Below are positions 23,681 to 34,100 of a DNA stretch of 64,000 nt, piece by piece. The translations under genes were made by a program, and so were the position numbers. Position 1 is the first letter of the stretch. Each line of letters opens with the position of its first letter. The notes beneath the pieces are model-generated. The model had not been told where the DNA came from. It was given only the letters and a program-made list of their open reading frames with translations, and did no database searches. The DNA comes from Eutreptiella sp. 'Long Island Sound 2002' (Eukaryota; Euglenozoa; Euglenophyceae; Eutreptiales; Eutreptiaceae), in contig OZ038384.1 in the NCBI GenBank assembly GCA_964036045.1, forward strand, positions 64,081,355-64,145,354, given 5' to 3'.

Positions 23681-24157
23681 TTACAAGTACATGGTGACCA
23701 ACTTCTCACATGAGCCATGAGCCATCACAGGTCCAAACGCCACTTTACTCCGACGTAGGACTTCCTGAAGTTTAGAGGGCAAATCTTTGATCTCCTCATC
23801 AAAATCATCTGCGGGCGCCAAATTTGATTTATTGTACTCGTCCTTTGACAGGGAGAAACATTCGCTAAGTGGAGCTGTGACGTCCAAGTAAACATCCTCA
23901 CCATCAATGATAAAGAGGTCGTCATCCTGAAACTGTTAAACCAAATCTGTTTCGTCTTCGTCAATACTCCTACTCGTGAACTCGTTGTAATGGCTCTCCC
24001 ATCTGTCCTTGAGCTCTCTCCTTTGTTGTTTTTCAGATATTTGGAAGATGTCCTCCTTCAAAGAGCGTAAGTCTTCCTTTGAGACCGGCCATCCACGTGG
24101 TTTGGCAATACTTGCTTTGTCTTCATCAATTTGCATGGTCACGCCATACTCTTGCAA
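23681..24157 (-). pseudogene. pol: Pol segment upstream of RT
   Basis: Two minus-strand frames (24157-23936 and 23887-23681) encode a charged linker ending in a block like VAFGPVMAHGSCEKLVTMYL, which precedes RT in Ty3-type Pol proteins (compare the usual short conserved loop before the RT palm). No protease DTG motif is visible. A stop near 23935 separates the frames. Confidence 0.6.
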
Positions 24158-24159
24158 GT

Positions 24160-25030
24160 AAGAACAAGTGCTTTTCCATTGCTTTGGAGTAGACTTTAGT
24201 TGTATTAGAGAGGCTTTAAGCTATCCTCCATTTTTATCTTAGTATTGGCCTAACCAAAAATGATTCTGACCTATAGAACCAGCCACTAAATCAGGATGTA
24301 GTGTGGACCCCTTGATCCCCGAGCAATGTGAACTAAAACATCTTTTCCTGAGTTGACTAAGGCACTGATATACTGAGGCAGAGCCTATGAACGTATCTAT
24401 GTTTTCTCATGAATTCTTAGCTATCCTAGTGGTATGCACCCTAGTGGCTGGGGTACCTCTTTTTGAGAGGTCCTGGGTTCAATACCCAGTCAGCCTAGCT
24501 AAGTAGGAAGTTGCCATGTGACATGGCAGTGACCTCAGCGCCACGAGCCATGCCACCTCAGCACATATGGGACCGAAAACAAAGAGTGCACATCTAAAGA
24601 TGGCTCTATGGAGAGTGTGAGACCTTGGGGCAGTTTTCCAAACACTTTTTCTCAATCATGTAAAATATCGCAACCTGAGTTGCATTGAATGTCTATTGCT
24701 GTGGTCTATTGTTGATATCTTTCTACATATAACCCTTTGTGACTGCAGGCCTTCATGCTTTGATCCTGTCTTTCTTCTACTTGCTCATCTCTGGCTGAAC
24801 CTGTCCTCCATTGGTTGTATTTCATCAACAAAACATTTTCCTCATCAGGAGCAAGCAGCAGGAACCCTACACCAGCAGCAAGCAGCAGGACAGGCACAAT
24901 GAGAGCTGAAAGACTCTCATAAACAATTTCTGGTAGCAAGAGGCAGACAGCCCCTGCGTGCCGGCAGCAACCCCGTGCCGTACAACCAGCGCGCCGAGGA
25001 CTGTCCTGAGCAAGAAGGGCGAAGAGAAAT
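24160..25030. other. non-coding stretch around a SINE-like head
   Basis: Apart from the tRNA-like unit at 24418-24497 I see no gene. The part from 24700 to 25030 probably forms the upstream leader of the plus-strand Ty3 element that starts coding at 25031. No LTR pair could be recognised. Confidence 0.45.
24418..24497 (+). repeat. tRNA-derived SINE head (class II tRNA-like)
   Basis: A D-arm-like TAGCTATCCTAGTGGTA is followed by an anticodon-arm-like ACCCT/GGGGT stem with a 7-base loop, a long variable arm ACCTC-TTTTT-GAGAGGT (24455-24471) and a perfect T arm CTGGG-TTCAATA-CCCAG (24473-24489). GGTTCAATACC fits the polymerase III B box. The acceptor stem does not pair and position 33 is not U, so this is not a working tRNA. 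The long variable arm points to a Ser- or Leu-type ancestor. The tail beyond 24500 has no obvious end, so the SINE boundary is open. Confidence 0.6.
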
Positions 25031-25801
25031 ATGGACACCAAGGAAACTGCCGAGAGGACAGCGCCCTCAGTGGCACCAGCCAAGCCAGCGCCAGCGCCCA
25101 AAACTGCTGGTGAACCTGAACCTGAGGTGCCTGTACCTTCAGTGCCCTTACGTGGGCTGAGGGATGACTCCTTGGATGGCTTGGGAGTTGCCTTCAGTGG
25201 TCTATCCGTGAGAGGACCCGAAGGCAAAGAGAAGGACAAGGAGAAGCAAGCGATGGACAGGGGAGTCGAAGAGGCTAACACTGGAGATGGATACGGACCA
25301 CCCGACAAAGCGCCCTTTGAGGACACACCTGAGGAGAGCGCTCCGAGCGCCTCTGATCTCCCTGCAGTACCCTCTCCAACAACCACCACACTCCCAGCCA
25401 CACATCCAGCTACATCCTCACCCACAACCACTCCACCTATGGATGGGGGTCTAGGCTTTACTGGAATGTTTTACCCCACCTATCGTGTGACTCCGGCCGC
25501 GACTGTGCCACCTATGGCAACTGCAGTCAGCGAACAAGTGGCATCCAGCTCCACCTACACCGGTGCGCCTGAGCCTATGCCGCGCCGCCATGAAGATGTC
25601 TATCACAGGCGCGCGGTGGGCGTGCATATGACTGTGATACGTGGCTATGCGGCACTCGAACCTGGGTATACCATGCCAGTACCTGGTTTCACATCCCTCA
25701 GTGGCCTACGTGGCCCTGGGTCCCTTGGTGGAAGGAGTAGAGGATCGGGGAGATTCTCCAACAGGTCCCTGACGCGGTCGGAGATTAAAGAGGCTCTCTG
25801 A
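25031..25801 (+). pseudogene. gag: N-terminal Gag-type frame, Pro/Thr-rich
   Basis: The 256-codon frame starts at an ATG (MDTKETAERTAPS) and is dominated by Pro, Ala, Thr and Glu, with a moderately conserved-looking centre (GLGFTGMFYPTYRVTPAATV) and an Arg/Gly/Ser-rich end. After the TGA at 25799-25801 protein-like sequence continues in the same frame (LTREIRAKVEPLILPKRHLP) to about 25930, then decays. I infer that it was originally joined to the gag domain that starts at 26044. No known fold is visible. Confidence 0.5.
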
Positions 25802-26043
25802 GGAGCCACCTCTGAACTTGTTGGTGATCTCACTCGAGAGATTCGAGCTAAAGTGGAGCCCCTGATCCTCCCCAAGCGTCACCTACCATTGTGGGAGCTT
25901 CACCTCACCGAGTACTTGCCAATCACCTAGTGGCGGGGTTGACAAACACCCTGGGAAGCCTGAGGAGCCGACCGATGCCGACCCCTGCTGTGATACCGAG
26001 AAGCCCTTTCATACCAAGAACGGCCTAGCCCCCCTACAGTCAC

Positions 26044-26980
26044 GTGGAGAATTCCACGAGAGCCGAGCTGGACCGGCTGGGGCTGACAGCTCTGAGGGCA
26101 ACGGTTGACGTGGAGCCCTACGGCTCTAGTGACCTGGGCGGGGACCCCTCTGATGATGAGCCTCCGTCCTCGGAGAACGACGACCCTGTAGACCCCGAGA
26201 ACCCAAGCGGGCATAAGAAGAAGAAAAAGAGGAAGACCAAGCGCCCTGAGGGACTCAGGTCTCAGGAGGCTCAGGCAATTGCCACCTCTAAAATTGTGGT
26301 GAACTTGCCTGACTTCACCGGAAAGGATCTCAGCGAGTTGGCTGAGAACTTTGGCTGGTTCCTCCGGATAACCGGCGAAACCCGTGCTAGTGAGCGAGTC
26401 AAGTGCGATCTGCCCCTGCAGTGCTGCAAGACCAAGTACCTGAAGAAGCAGGTAAAGCAGATGGTGACGAAGTCCGCCACCTTTGCCGACGGATTGCTTG
26501 CCCTGGAGAGGCAGTACCCGACCTACGAAACCGACCTCTCCATCAGGGCCGAGATCCAGAACCTGGCCGTGCTACCCAACAACCCCAAACCAGCCAGCAT
26601 CTCCGAGCTACTGGCTGACCTGGATCACTGGGTGGGGCGCCTGACGCCCGGTTCCTACGGCAGCGAGGATCTGATCTTCTTGTTGGTGGCGAAGCTCCCT
26701 CGGGAGCTGTGCGACATGTGCCGGTCGACGGCAGAGCGCAAGGCGAGAGCCCTCAACTACGAGGATTTGTCTGTGCTACTCTTGGAGCTGGCGCTGGAGA
26801 AAGAAAGCGACCAACACCTGAACGCCTACCGTCCTGGAGGAGGAGGCTCTGGGAGCCATGGCCCTGGGTATCAAGGACACCGACCCAGACAGGGGACTAC
26901 CCCCAAAAATGCTCGTATTATGAGCAATGTACAAGATGTCTTCTGGTGGGATGCCAGGGACGAGCAGGGCTCCCTGCTTC
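26044..26980 (+). pseudogene. gag: gag domain, interrupted at 26980
   Basis: The frame has an acidic start, a Lys-rich run and a helical gag-type core: KIVVNLPDFTGKDLSELAEN, CCKTKYLKKQVKQMVTKSAT, ALERQYPTYETDLSIRAEIQ, LADLDHWVGRLTPGSYGSED and LVAKLPRELCDMCRSTAERK. It ends in a Gly-rich linker, then DVFWWDARDEQGSLL, where the nucleocapsid should follow. Instead the insertion 26981-32449 begins, and the rest (HAPDCDRHDCFVVQGKK and the zinc finger) resumes at 32450. The open frame continues by chance through low-complexity insert sequence to 30159, so a 1371-residue protein should not be annotated. The start codon at 26044 reads GTG; a true start lies further upstream. Confidence 0.8.
26970..26980. 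repeat. 11-bp target site duplication, left copy
   Basis: CTCCCTGCTTC occurs here and at 32450-32460. On the left it joins gag sequence upstream; on the right it joins the nucleocapsid-coding sequence downstream, so removing one copy and the intervening DNA restores the order of the gag. Confidence 0.78.
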
Positions 26981-26989
26981 GCACATTGC

Positions 26990-29410
26990 AGGACCCAGGC
27001 CCAGCCGAGCCCAGAAAGAGAAGGCCGCAGCCCCGCGCCTCCCTCCCCCGCCGCTGCCGACCAGATCGGCCCGCCGGGCCGCCAGGTCACGACCGGGCCC
27101 CCCCAGCCGCCCGCCCCCAACTTACAACCCGGGGACATGCCCTCCATCCTCCCCGCCGTGGCCGCAGCAGAAGCCGCCGCCCGCAAGCCCGCCCGCATCA
27201 CAGCCCAACCTGCATCCACCACCTCCTCCTCGTCCTCAGCCTCGTCCACCTCCTCCACCTCATCCTCCGACCCCCCCCTCCCCGCCAAACTCATCCTCAA
27301 GGCCACGGCGAAAGCCAAAGCCGCGGCCGCACGCACCGACCCCCCAACCCCCACACAGGCGACTCAGGCACCCAGGCAACCCACCGGGACGACCCCCGAC
27401 CCGATATCGGCGCCCTCAAACCTCCAGACAGAGGTACTCCTCAACCTGGAACCGCACCCAAACCCCAAACCCGACCCCAAACCCAAACCGGACCCCAACC
27501 CCAAACCGGACCCCAAACCCAAGCCGGCGCCCACGCGAGCACACACAACACCGCACACGCAACGACACAAAACCACCTGACACCACCCCCGCCCGGGCCC
27601 TCGCCCAAGCCAGGACCCCCGACCCACCGCAACCCGCGCCCCCCTCCCGCCGGCACCCACCACCACCCCGGAGACGGCCACCCAGCACGACCCCGTCCAG
27701 GCCCTCGTCCACATCCCCGTCACCAAGCGCCCCGTCATCCATCCCCCACAAACCACCACCACCGCCGGCCAAACCGACCTAGGGACGTGGGACCCCTCAA
27801 CCATCGTCACCGTCAAGCCCGGCCCCCAACCCTTCCCCCATGCCCAGCACATAGTGCAGCCCCGGGGACTGCCCACGATGCCCAACCCCCCACCCCCACA
27901 AGGGGGACCGGAAAACCCACAAGGACTCCATGGGCCATACCCGCAACACCAACCCCACCACTACCCACACCACCACCACCAGCGGCCCCACCACCACCAC
28001 TACCAACACCACCCCCACCACTACCACTGCCCACCGCCCTACCCCACCGGGCCACAACCCCCCGTACACGAACAGCACCAGCGGACGGGATGGCAGCCAC
28101 CGAGCCCCCCTGCCCGCATACCCCACCTACCGCCAGGAGCCACCCCCCCCGTACCAGCCACCACCCCCGTACCAGCCGTACCCCCGCGGCCACCATCCGA
28201 TGGCCGAAGGGGCCCCATGGACGACGGGGGACCTCCCCCCCCAGGCGGCACCGCGCGAGGCCCCGTACCCCCCCGGCCACCATCCGATGGCCGAAGGGGC
28301 CCCATGGACGACGGGGACCTCCCCCCCCAAGCGGCACCGCGCGAGGCCCCCCAGGGGCCGCCGGCGCTTCCGGACTGGCCCGACTCGAGCGACGGGGGCC
28401 GGTCCCGCAAACGGCGGCGCTTCCGCTCCCCCCCCGCACGGCACACTCGCCCACGGCGCCCACACTCCCACCGCGCCTCAACCACCCACTCGCGCCGCTC
28501 TCGCTCCCCCAGGTACCACCACGACCCCCAGGAACCCCGCTCTCGTCGCTCCCGCTCCCCCGGGCACCACCACGAGCGCCACCGCCGCCCCATGTCCCCC
28601 TCCCCCTCCCCCCACCGGCCACCCAGCCCCCGCCACCACCACTCCCGCTCCCCCCGACGCAGCCAGGCACGCCACTGCCGCCCGGCGTCCACGTCCCCCT
28701 CCCCCCACACGCCCGGCCGGGCTCCCCGTTCCCCCCGCCACCCGTACCCATCCTCCACCCCCAGCCCCCGCCACCACCATTCCCGCTCCCCCGGACGCCA
28801 CCGAGCGCGCCACCGCCGCCCCATGTCCACCTCCCCCTCCCGCTCCCCCCTCCGCCCGTACCCGTCCTCCACCCCCAGCCCCCGCCGCCGCCGCTCCCGC
28901 TCCCCCAGGCACCGCCACCCCCGCCACCACCGCAGGTCCACGTCTTCCCCCCGCCGCTCCAGGACCCTGGGCACGGACCCCTCCCCCCCCAGGCTCCCCG
29001 CCTACCTCGCCTGGTGGTCTCCCCCCGCTCTGCAGGAGCTCCGCCGCTGGGTGAAGTGGGCCGGAGGAGCGGGAAGGCACGAAGGGGTGCACATGGTGCA
29101 TACCTTCGAGGAGGTGCGCACCCGCACCCCCACAAACCCCAACGAGGCCGCCCCGGAGGCCATCATGCCGCAAGCGGCATGGGAGGCCCTCCTCCACGAT
29201 GCGGTCCAGGGCCTCCGCCCCCCCTACACCCCCCAGGCCCTCCGCCAGTGGCTCCAGGCCACCCATCCCCAGGCCTGGGCCACCGGCGCCCCCTCCCCAC
29301 CCCGCCCCTCCCGCCACCACCACACCAGGAAGGGACAGGACAAGGGCAAGGGAAAGGCAAGGGGCACCAAGGACCACACAGACAAGAGGGCACGGAAGGG
29401 CCCCAAGTGA
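26990..29410 (+). pseudogene. RS-domain ORF of the (TACC)n-tailed element
   Basis: One frame runs from the insertion junction to the TGA at 29408-29410, with a single TGA at 27578-27580. Regions in order: Pro/Ala-rich start; a PNPKPDPKPKPDPN repeat; a more ordinary segment (DLGTWDPSTIVTVKPGPQPF) near 27780-27850; His/Pro-rich stretches; a twice-repeated unit PPRPPSDGRRGPMDDG (28190-28330); a long RS domain with SRRSRSPGHHHERHRRP-type repeats (28390-28970); and a helical C-terminus (LPAYLAWWSPPALQELRRWV, PQAAWEALLHDAVQGLRPPY) ending Lys/Arg-rich. RS domains mediate RNA and splicing-factor contacts. I infer an ORF1-like RNA-binding protein, but know no matching family. Five frames are open through the C-rich DNA; this one alone gives structured ends. 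Confidence 0.5.
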
Positions 29411-29945
29411 GGGCAGGCACACGCAGGGACAGGGCGCCGGAAGCGACACCACAAGGGGGCAGGAAACCACCCAAGAACCAGGAAGGGGCGGGAACGGGGA
29501 CCAAGACGCAGAGGAAAAGGGCACCACGGCAGGCACCACGACCCACACCCAGGAAGGGCACACCACGACGGGGAGACCAGCGCCGCCCCAGCCCCACCAA
29601 ACACCCCAACACACACCACCGAAGCAAACATCGGACGCCAAGCGGATCACACCAGCGCACGCCCACCGGCCACCGAAAACCACACGGAGAACGGAGGGCA
29701 CACCTACACGGGGAGAACGGGCCACACCCACAGAGGAAGCCGCAGGGAACGCCGCCGCACGGCGCACCACCACGCCCTCACCGCCAGGCGACGACCCCGA
29801 CCACCACAAAGACCACCTCACAGGCACCGGAAGAGGACGAAAGCACGGCCGCGGCACCCACGACTAGGGACCGAAACCCCCAAAGGACACGGGACCATGG
29901 CACAGGCCCCCAGGGAGGGCAACCCCACGGACCGTCATGCGACCA
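29411..29945 (+). other. basic Thr/Arg/His-rich decayed reading frame
   Basis: The plus-strand frame 29199-29867 encodes Thr/His/Arg/Glu-rich sequence (EEKGTTAGTTTHTQEGHTTT). Its composition is like the tail of the RS ORF, and it may be its frameshifted continuation. No motif is recognisable. Confidence 0.35.
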
Positions 29946-30620
29946 CACCATGGGCTATAAGGGCCGGGCTGCGTTACCGTCGCGGTTTGACGCAGAGTAT
30001 TGCTATGCACTTGGAATGACGGCCGAGGGCTTGATCTCAGCTGGTCTCACGTCCGTGAGGGCGTCCGTCACCAACCTGTTGCGTCCAGTGGAGGAATGGC
30101 ACTGCGGCGGCACGCCGATCCCGTCCATGATGAATTTCGAGCGCCGCAAGGGGAGGTGAAAGGCTGTGATCGATCGCGAAGGCCTTGGTGCTGCTGGACG
30201 GTGCCCCCTTCAAGGCCATCTCCGAGCGCCGTGAAGACTGGAAGTGCCAAGATTACTACCGGTGCCCCGGACCCCTGCAGTTCAGCACCGGAGATATGGA
30301 CATCCCCCTGACCCTGAAGTATGAGCTCATCCCTGCCGGCGGCACCGACCCGGACCCACATGTCCCTGCCAGCGCAGCCGAGCTACACTGCAAGCCTTTC
30401 GCCACTCAAACAGCGTTCGGAAGCCACCTCCACCGTCCGACTCCTGATTTCTGTTTGTCTGCCTTGGAGAAGGAGCGCCTTTCCTACACCCCGAGTACGC
30501 CTGCCTGTCTGCGAGGCCCGGTGAAGATTGAGTCCATGGGTGAGGGTCAGCGTGCACGCCCCAAGGACACCGTGATCATTCAGCAGAATTTCCCGAAGAC
30601 CTACCCGACCCACCAGCCCG
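29946..30620 (+). pseudogene. pyrophosphate-dependent phosphofructokinase fragment
   Basis: The plus strand encodes the C-terminal part of a PPi-dependent phosphofructokinase: GYKGRAALPSRFDAEYCYAL, TNLLRPVEEWHCGGTPIPSM, MNFERRKGR, then after a TGA (30157-30159) and one extra base near 30170, AKALVLLDGAPFKAISERRE and YRCPGPLQFSTGD. A linker leads into what looks like the N-terminus of a second PFP unit (LSALEKERLSYTPSTPACLR, GPVKIESMGEG, then NFPKTY), suggesting a tandem-fused enzyme as in apicomplexans. PFP makes fructose 1,6-bisphosphate from fructose 6-phosphate and PPi. Only about 220 codons remain and the frame is broken, so this is a captured or processed gene fragment inside a mobile element. 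Confidence 0.78.
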
Positions 30621-30659
30621 AGCGGCACGCCCAAGCCCCCACAGCACGGACCCAGCGAG

Positions 30660-31950
30660 CCACCCACACCTAACCGCACCCCCCAACCACCAGCCGGCCA
30701 CACTCCAGCCCGCACTCCGCACCACGACACAGGCCAGGCTGACCTCCACTGACCCACCGCGGCATCACGCGAGACCACGGCACACCGCACCACAGCGCAC
30801 CACAGAGCAACGCACCACAGCACGACGCGACGCGACGCGGCACAGAGCGGCACAGCACGACACAACTGACCCTAACCTGAGGGACTAACCGAAGCCAGCC
30901 ACCGCACACCCTGAAAGGCGCCGCGCCACCACGCCACGCACCAGCACCTCAGGCCACACACGGGGCCACAGCGCGCCAGGCGACAACGGTGGCGGACCAC
31001 CCAGAATATTACAGCCGGCACCGCAGAGGAGTAAGCACACGAACAACCCCAGCCCCCTAACCCAAAACCACAAGCAGCCGCCTGGCGCAGCCGCCCAGCC
31101 GGCAGAGCCAGGACCTAACCCGGCAAGAAGGGGCGCCGAGCCCACCGTGTACAAAGCCCACCCGACCCATGGGGCCGGAACGTGGCCACGCAGAACGCAA
31201 CTGAAGACAGCAGCCCGGAAGACAACACTGAATGCAGGCCAGTGCGTGCGCCAGCCCAGGGAAGGCAGAGGGAGGAACAGGCAACCCTCCCCCCCCCCCC
31301 CAAAAAAAAAAAAGGAGGGGAGAGGGGGAAAAGACACGAAAACAGCCCACAGCCGCCAAACCGCCCGCCAACACCACCACAGGCGGCCAAGCCCCCCCCC
31401 AGAAGGCAACGAAAAAAGAAGAGAAAAAAAAAAGGACCCCCACAGAGGCACAGGGGGACCACCCACCCAAAACCGGCAACACCAAGCCAGTAAAAGCGGA
31501 CCACGGGGAAACGGGACACGGAAAAAAAAAGAAAAAAAAAAAAAAAAGAGAGCCACCAGCCCAGCCCGAAAGAAAGGGGATGGAGGAACAGGGACCACAG
31601 AGCCCGGAAAAAAAAAAAAAGAAAAAAAAAAGACTAAACCAAAGCGCAAAAAAAAAAAACACACCCCGACAACCCAGCCAAGAAGGGCTGGGCACAGGCG
31701 AGACCCGGGCCCAGCACACACGCCCACACCGCGCGGCGGAACTGGAAACGGCAGGGGGGCAAGCGGGGCGCCCATGAAACCACACACGTCCCAAAAGCAG
31801 GCCGAAACCGAAGCCCAACCACGAACACCATAAACAGCCGACACTAGAGAGACAACACGACAAAACGTGCCCAAACACACCCACCCAAGACCCCAGCCAG
31901 GACTGGCCGGGTTAACAAAACCCGCACCCGACCGCCAACCGGACCCAAAC
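30660..31950. repeat. AC-rich and purine-rich low-complexity region
   Basis: From 30660 short units such as GCACCACAGC and GACGCGACGCG alternate. From about 31290 to 31660 there are long runs of A (up to 15) within AAAAAGAAAAAA-type purine DNA, and a 13-base C run at 31290. The plus and minus open frames here are compositional. The GCACAGCAC-type part is the complement of the GT-rich stretch at 40206-40970 next to the inverted copy. Confidence 0.7.
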
Positions 31951-32449
31951 ACAAACGCCACACAACAGTAGGAAACCCAGTGCCCACAGCCCGGGCACTG
32001 AGGCAGCCCGTGCCATGCAGGTGACCCGGCCAAACGAGATCCGGAGACCGGGGGTAAGGCTGCATCCTAAGGCCTGCGCTGCCTTGGGACTCGAGGCGGA
32101 GCGTGCGACACCCAAGCGCCTCGGAACCCTAGTACCAAGAATGTGCATGCACGCCTTGGAAACGGGATACGCCAGGAAGTCCGGTGAACCCCTAGGGTTC
32201 GGCCCAAAGGAGGGGACGTGCGCAAGCACGGGGGCACACCCTCCCGGCGAGACAAGCATGTCACGCTGGCGGCGATCAGCCCTCCCGGCGTAGCCCGGGG
32301 CCGCTTTGTTGGGGGCCAACAGTCAGGTCTAGCGGGATGTAAGCCGCCTCCCCTCTTCACGCGCGAAGCCTCTTCCTGTTCGTCACAGGGGCGACGCCAG
32401 GGGGAACCATGGGGCGCCTCTCCACGACCGAGTGCACCTACCTACCTAC
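31951..32449 (+). repeat. terminal module of (TACC)n-tailed element, copy A
   Basis: About 500 bp match the reverse complement of 37446-37945 with only scattered differences. The module has many self-complementary words (for example CAGCCCGGGC and CCCCTAGGG) and ends in GTGCACCTACCTACC. Its constant position before the TACC run suggests a structured 3' RNA end. Confidence 0.85.
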
Positions 32450-32657
32450 CTCCCTGCTTCACGCCCCGGACTGCGATCGGCATGATTGCTTCGTGGTCCA
32501 GGGTAAGAAGCAGGAGACCAACACCGGCGGCAAGGCGAAGCTGCCGGACCACTACCGGTGTACCATCACCTGTGCGCTCTGGGGGAAGAGGCAGCACTAC
32601 GAGGATGAGTGCTACCAAAAGCAACGTGTATAGGCGAAGCTTAAGACCGAGAACGCT
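32400..32657 (+). repeat. 258-bp direct repeat, copy 1, with nucleocapsid finger
   Basis: It matches 33445-33702 with about one difference (GCAGC versus GAAGC near 32592). It spans the end of the inserted element, the 11-bp duplication and the gag nucleocapsid up to GAGAACGCT. The encoded finger is C-x3-C-x7-H-x4-C (CTITCALWGKRQHYEDEC) with a TAG shortly after it. Confidence 0.9.
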
Positions 32658-33444
32658 TTTTTTGCACTGAACGGCGCCTTTTGTGGCTGGCCAGGCCGGG
32701 GAGAAAGGCTCTTGCGCGCCAAGCTTTTTTTGGGGAGGGGCGGGAGCCCGAAATCAAGTTCAATCGCGGGCTGAGTACCGCTGCACGTTGCTGTCCTCGT
32801 CTGCTTCATCTCAAAGAGACTTGGCAGCCCCGTTATAGACAACCGCAGGCCGGGGTCTCCGCTTGATACCCGAAGGCGGTGTGGTTGCGGATTGGGGGTT
32901 AGAGCATGACGGCTTGAGCACGGGGGGTGGCTTGGGGGAGGGATTCATTTGCAGAAGTGACTGGTGAGTGCCAGTGTGGTAGTACTGATTGATCGCGCCG
33001 CTAGGGCTGTCGAGGGTCGGCGTGAGAAAATGTGTAAGTGTGGCTTTTTCAAAGAGATGACACGTTGGACGAGTGTGAGGACGATTGTGAGTTTGTACTC
33101 GCGGGGGAGGGGGGGGCTGGTGCGAAGTACCTTGTTATGCGAGGAGAAGGGGCGGAAATGGGGGCGGAGGCGGCGAGGGGGGGTGCTGGTCTAGGGGGGG
33201 GGGGGAGGTTGAACATGTCCCTGATTGTGAGCGGCCGTTTGGGGGGCGGAAGCTCTGGCTGGGGTTGACTTGCGGTACCGCGTTTCAGTGATAGAGGCCG
33301 GACGGGCCTTGGGGGCTGGCGGCCGTGTTTTCGAGTTTTGGTGTGTGCCGCAGGAGATTGGGGGCGGGGGCGTTTTGGGGGCTTGTGTGCAACTTTGTCC
33401 GGGAGGGGGGGGGGAGGGTGGTAGGCGGGGGGGGGGCGTTGTTG
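32658..33444. other. 787-bp segment between the direct repeats
   Basis: It starts with a T run and ends in dense G runs (several of 8-12). Frames are short and Gly-rich; no gene or terminal inverted repeat was recognised. It could be an insertion that made an exceptionally long target duplication, unequal exchange, or an assembly artefact. Confidence 0.55.
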
Positions 33445-34075
33445 GGGGGAACCATGGGGCGCCTCTCCACGACCGAGTGCACCTACCTACCTACCTCCCT
33501 GCTTCACGCCCCGGACTGCGATCGGCATGATTGCTTCGTGGTCCAGGGTAAGAAGCAGGAGACCAACACCGGCGGCAAGGCGAAGCTGCCGGACCACTAC
33601 CGGTGTACCATCACCTGTGCGCTCTGGGGGAAGAGGAAGCACTACGAGGATGAGTGCTACCAAAAGCAACGTGTATAGGCGAAGCTTAAGACCGAGAACG
33701 CTAGTGGCAAGGGCGGTGGCAAGGGCAACGCCAACAAGGACAATTGCCAAGGCAAGTCCAAGCCGAATGGCAAAGGCCAAGGTGGCAAAGGCAAAGGTGG
33801 ACGAGGAGGCGGCGACCGCAAGCTTGACAAAGACAAGAACGTGAACCTGTCCAGAGGAAACCCGAATTCTACGCCAGGGGGGAACCCTTGGCTCTCTGGT
33901 GGGCAACCCAATATGGGAGCTATGACCCGTTCCCAGAAGAAGAACAAGGGACCAAGCGTGCTAAGGAAGATGGGGACCAGTCCAATGCCCGCAAGCGCTC
34001 CCGCTTCATGCGCATGCCGCGTAAAGTCCAGAAGAAGGGGTTTGAAGTCACCTGCCCCGCGGAGTTCTGACAGGG
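33445..34075 (+). pseudogene. gag: nucleocapsid region of gag (second direct-repeat copy onward)
   Basis: It begins with direct-repeat copy 2 (33445-33702). HAPDCDRHDCFVVQGKKQET is followed by the finger C-x3-C-x7-H-x4-C (CTITCALWGKRKHYEDEC). An in-frame TAG follows QRV, and the frame then continues as a Lys/Gly-rich tail (GKGGGKGNANKDN, GQGGKGKGGRGGG). A further frame ends with MRMPRKVQKKGFEVTCPAEF and a stop before the protease. This is the RNA-binding end of gag. The copy is broken by at least the TAG and a frame change near 33900. Confidence 0.8.
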
Positions 34076-34100
34076 ACGCTCCGGGTGGCCTACAGACCTG

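Larger units (their letters stand above)
19743..24157 (-). mobile_element. chromodomain Ty3/Gypsy element, decayed
   Basis: Read on the minus strand from 24157, the order is: a charged N-terminal Pol segment, RT, RNase H, integrase HHCC finger, integrase core, a basic C-terminal domain and a chromodomain. This is the chromovirus layout. GC content is clearly lower than in the neighbouring elements. Stops and frame changes occur roughly every 300-500 bases, and no gag or protease is recognisable upstream of 24157, so the copy is old and probably 5'-truncated. LTRs were not found. Confidence 0.85.
26981..32449 (+). mobile_element. (TACC)n-tailed retroelement, copy A (5.5 kb)
   Basis: The insert lies inside gag between 11-bp duplications and ends in a short CCTA/TACC run (32436-32449). 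In order it has an RS-domain ORF, a basic Thr/His/Arg-rich tail, a phosphofructokinase-derived fragment, AC-rich and purine-rich low-complexity DNA with long A runs, and a roughly 500-bp terminal module found inverted at 37447-37945. No RT or endonuclease is visible. I infer a 5'-truncated element mobilised in trans by a LINE. Nested insertion of the inner parts cannot be excluded. Confidence 0.62.

Noticed and set aside
24418-24497. Functional tRNA gene
   Set aside because: The acceptor stem does not pair and the base before the anticodon is not T.
24706-25431. 241-codon minus-strand ORF
   Set aside because: It lies opposite the better-supported plus-strand Gag-type frame and is Ser/Gly/Leu-rich without motifs.
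27813-29135. 440-codon Gly-rich minus-strand ORF
   Set aside because: It is the complement of the RS/Pro-rich plus frame and is pure G/W/R low complexity.
26044-30159. Single 1371-codon plus-strand ORF
   Set aside because: Only the first 310 codons are gag; after 26980 the frame runs by chance through C-rich inserted DNA and then through the phosphofructokinase piece.
29946-30620. Active phosphofructokinase gene
   Set aside because: A TGA and a frameshift interrupt about 220 codons, and the catalytic N-terminal part is missing.
30885-32033. 382-codon minus-strand ORF rich in Phe
   Set aside because: The Phe runs are the complement of the A-rich tract at 31290-31660.
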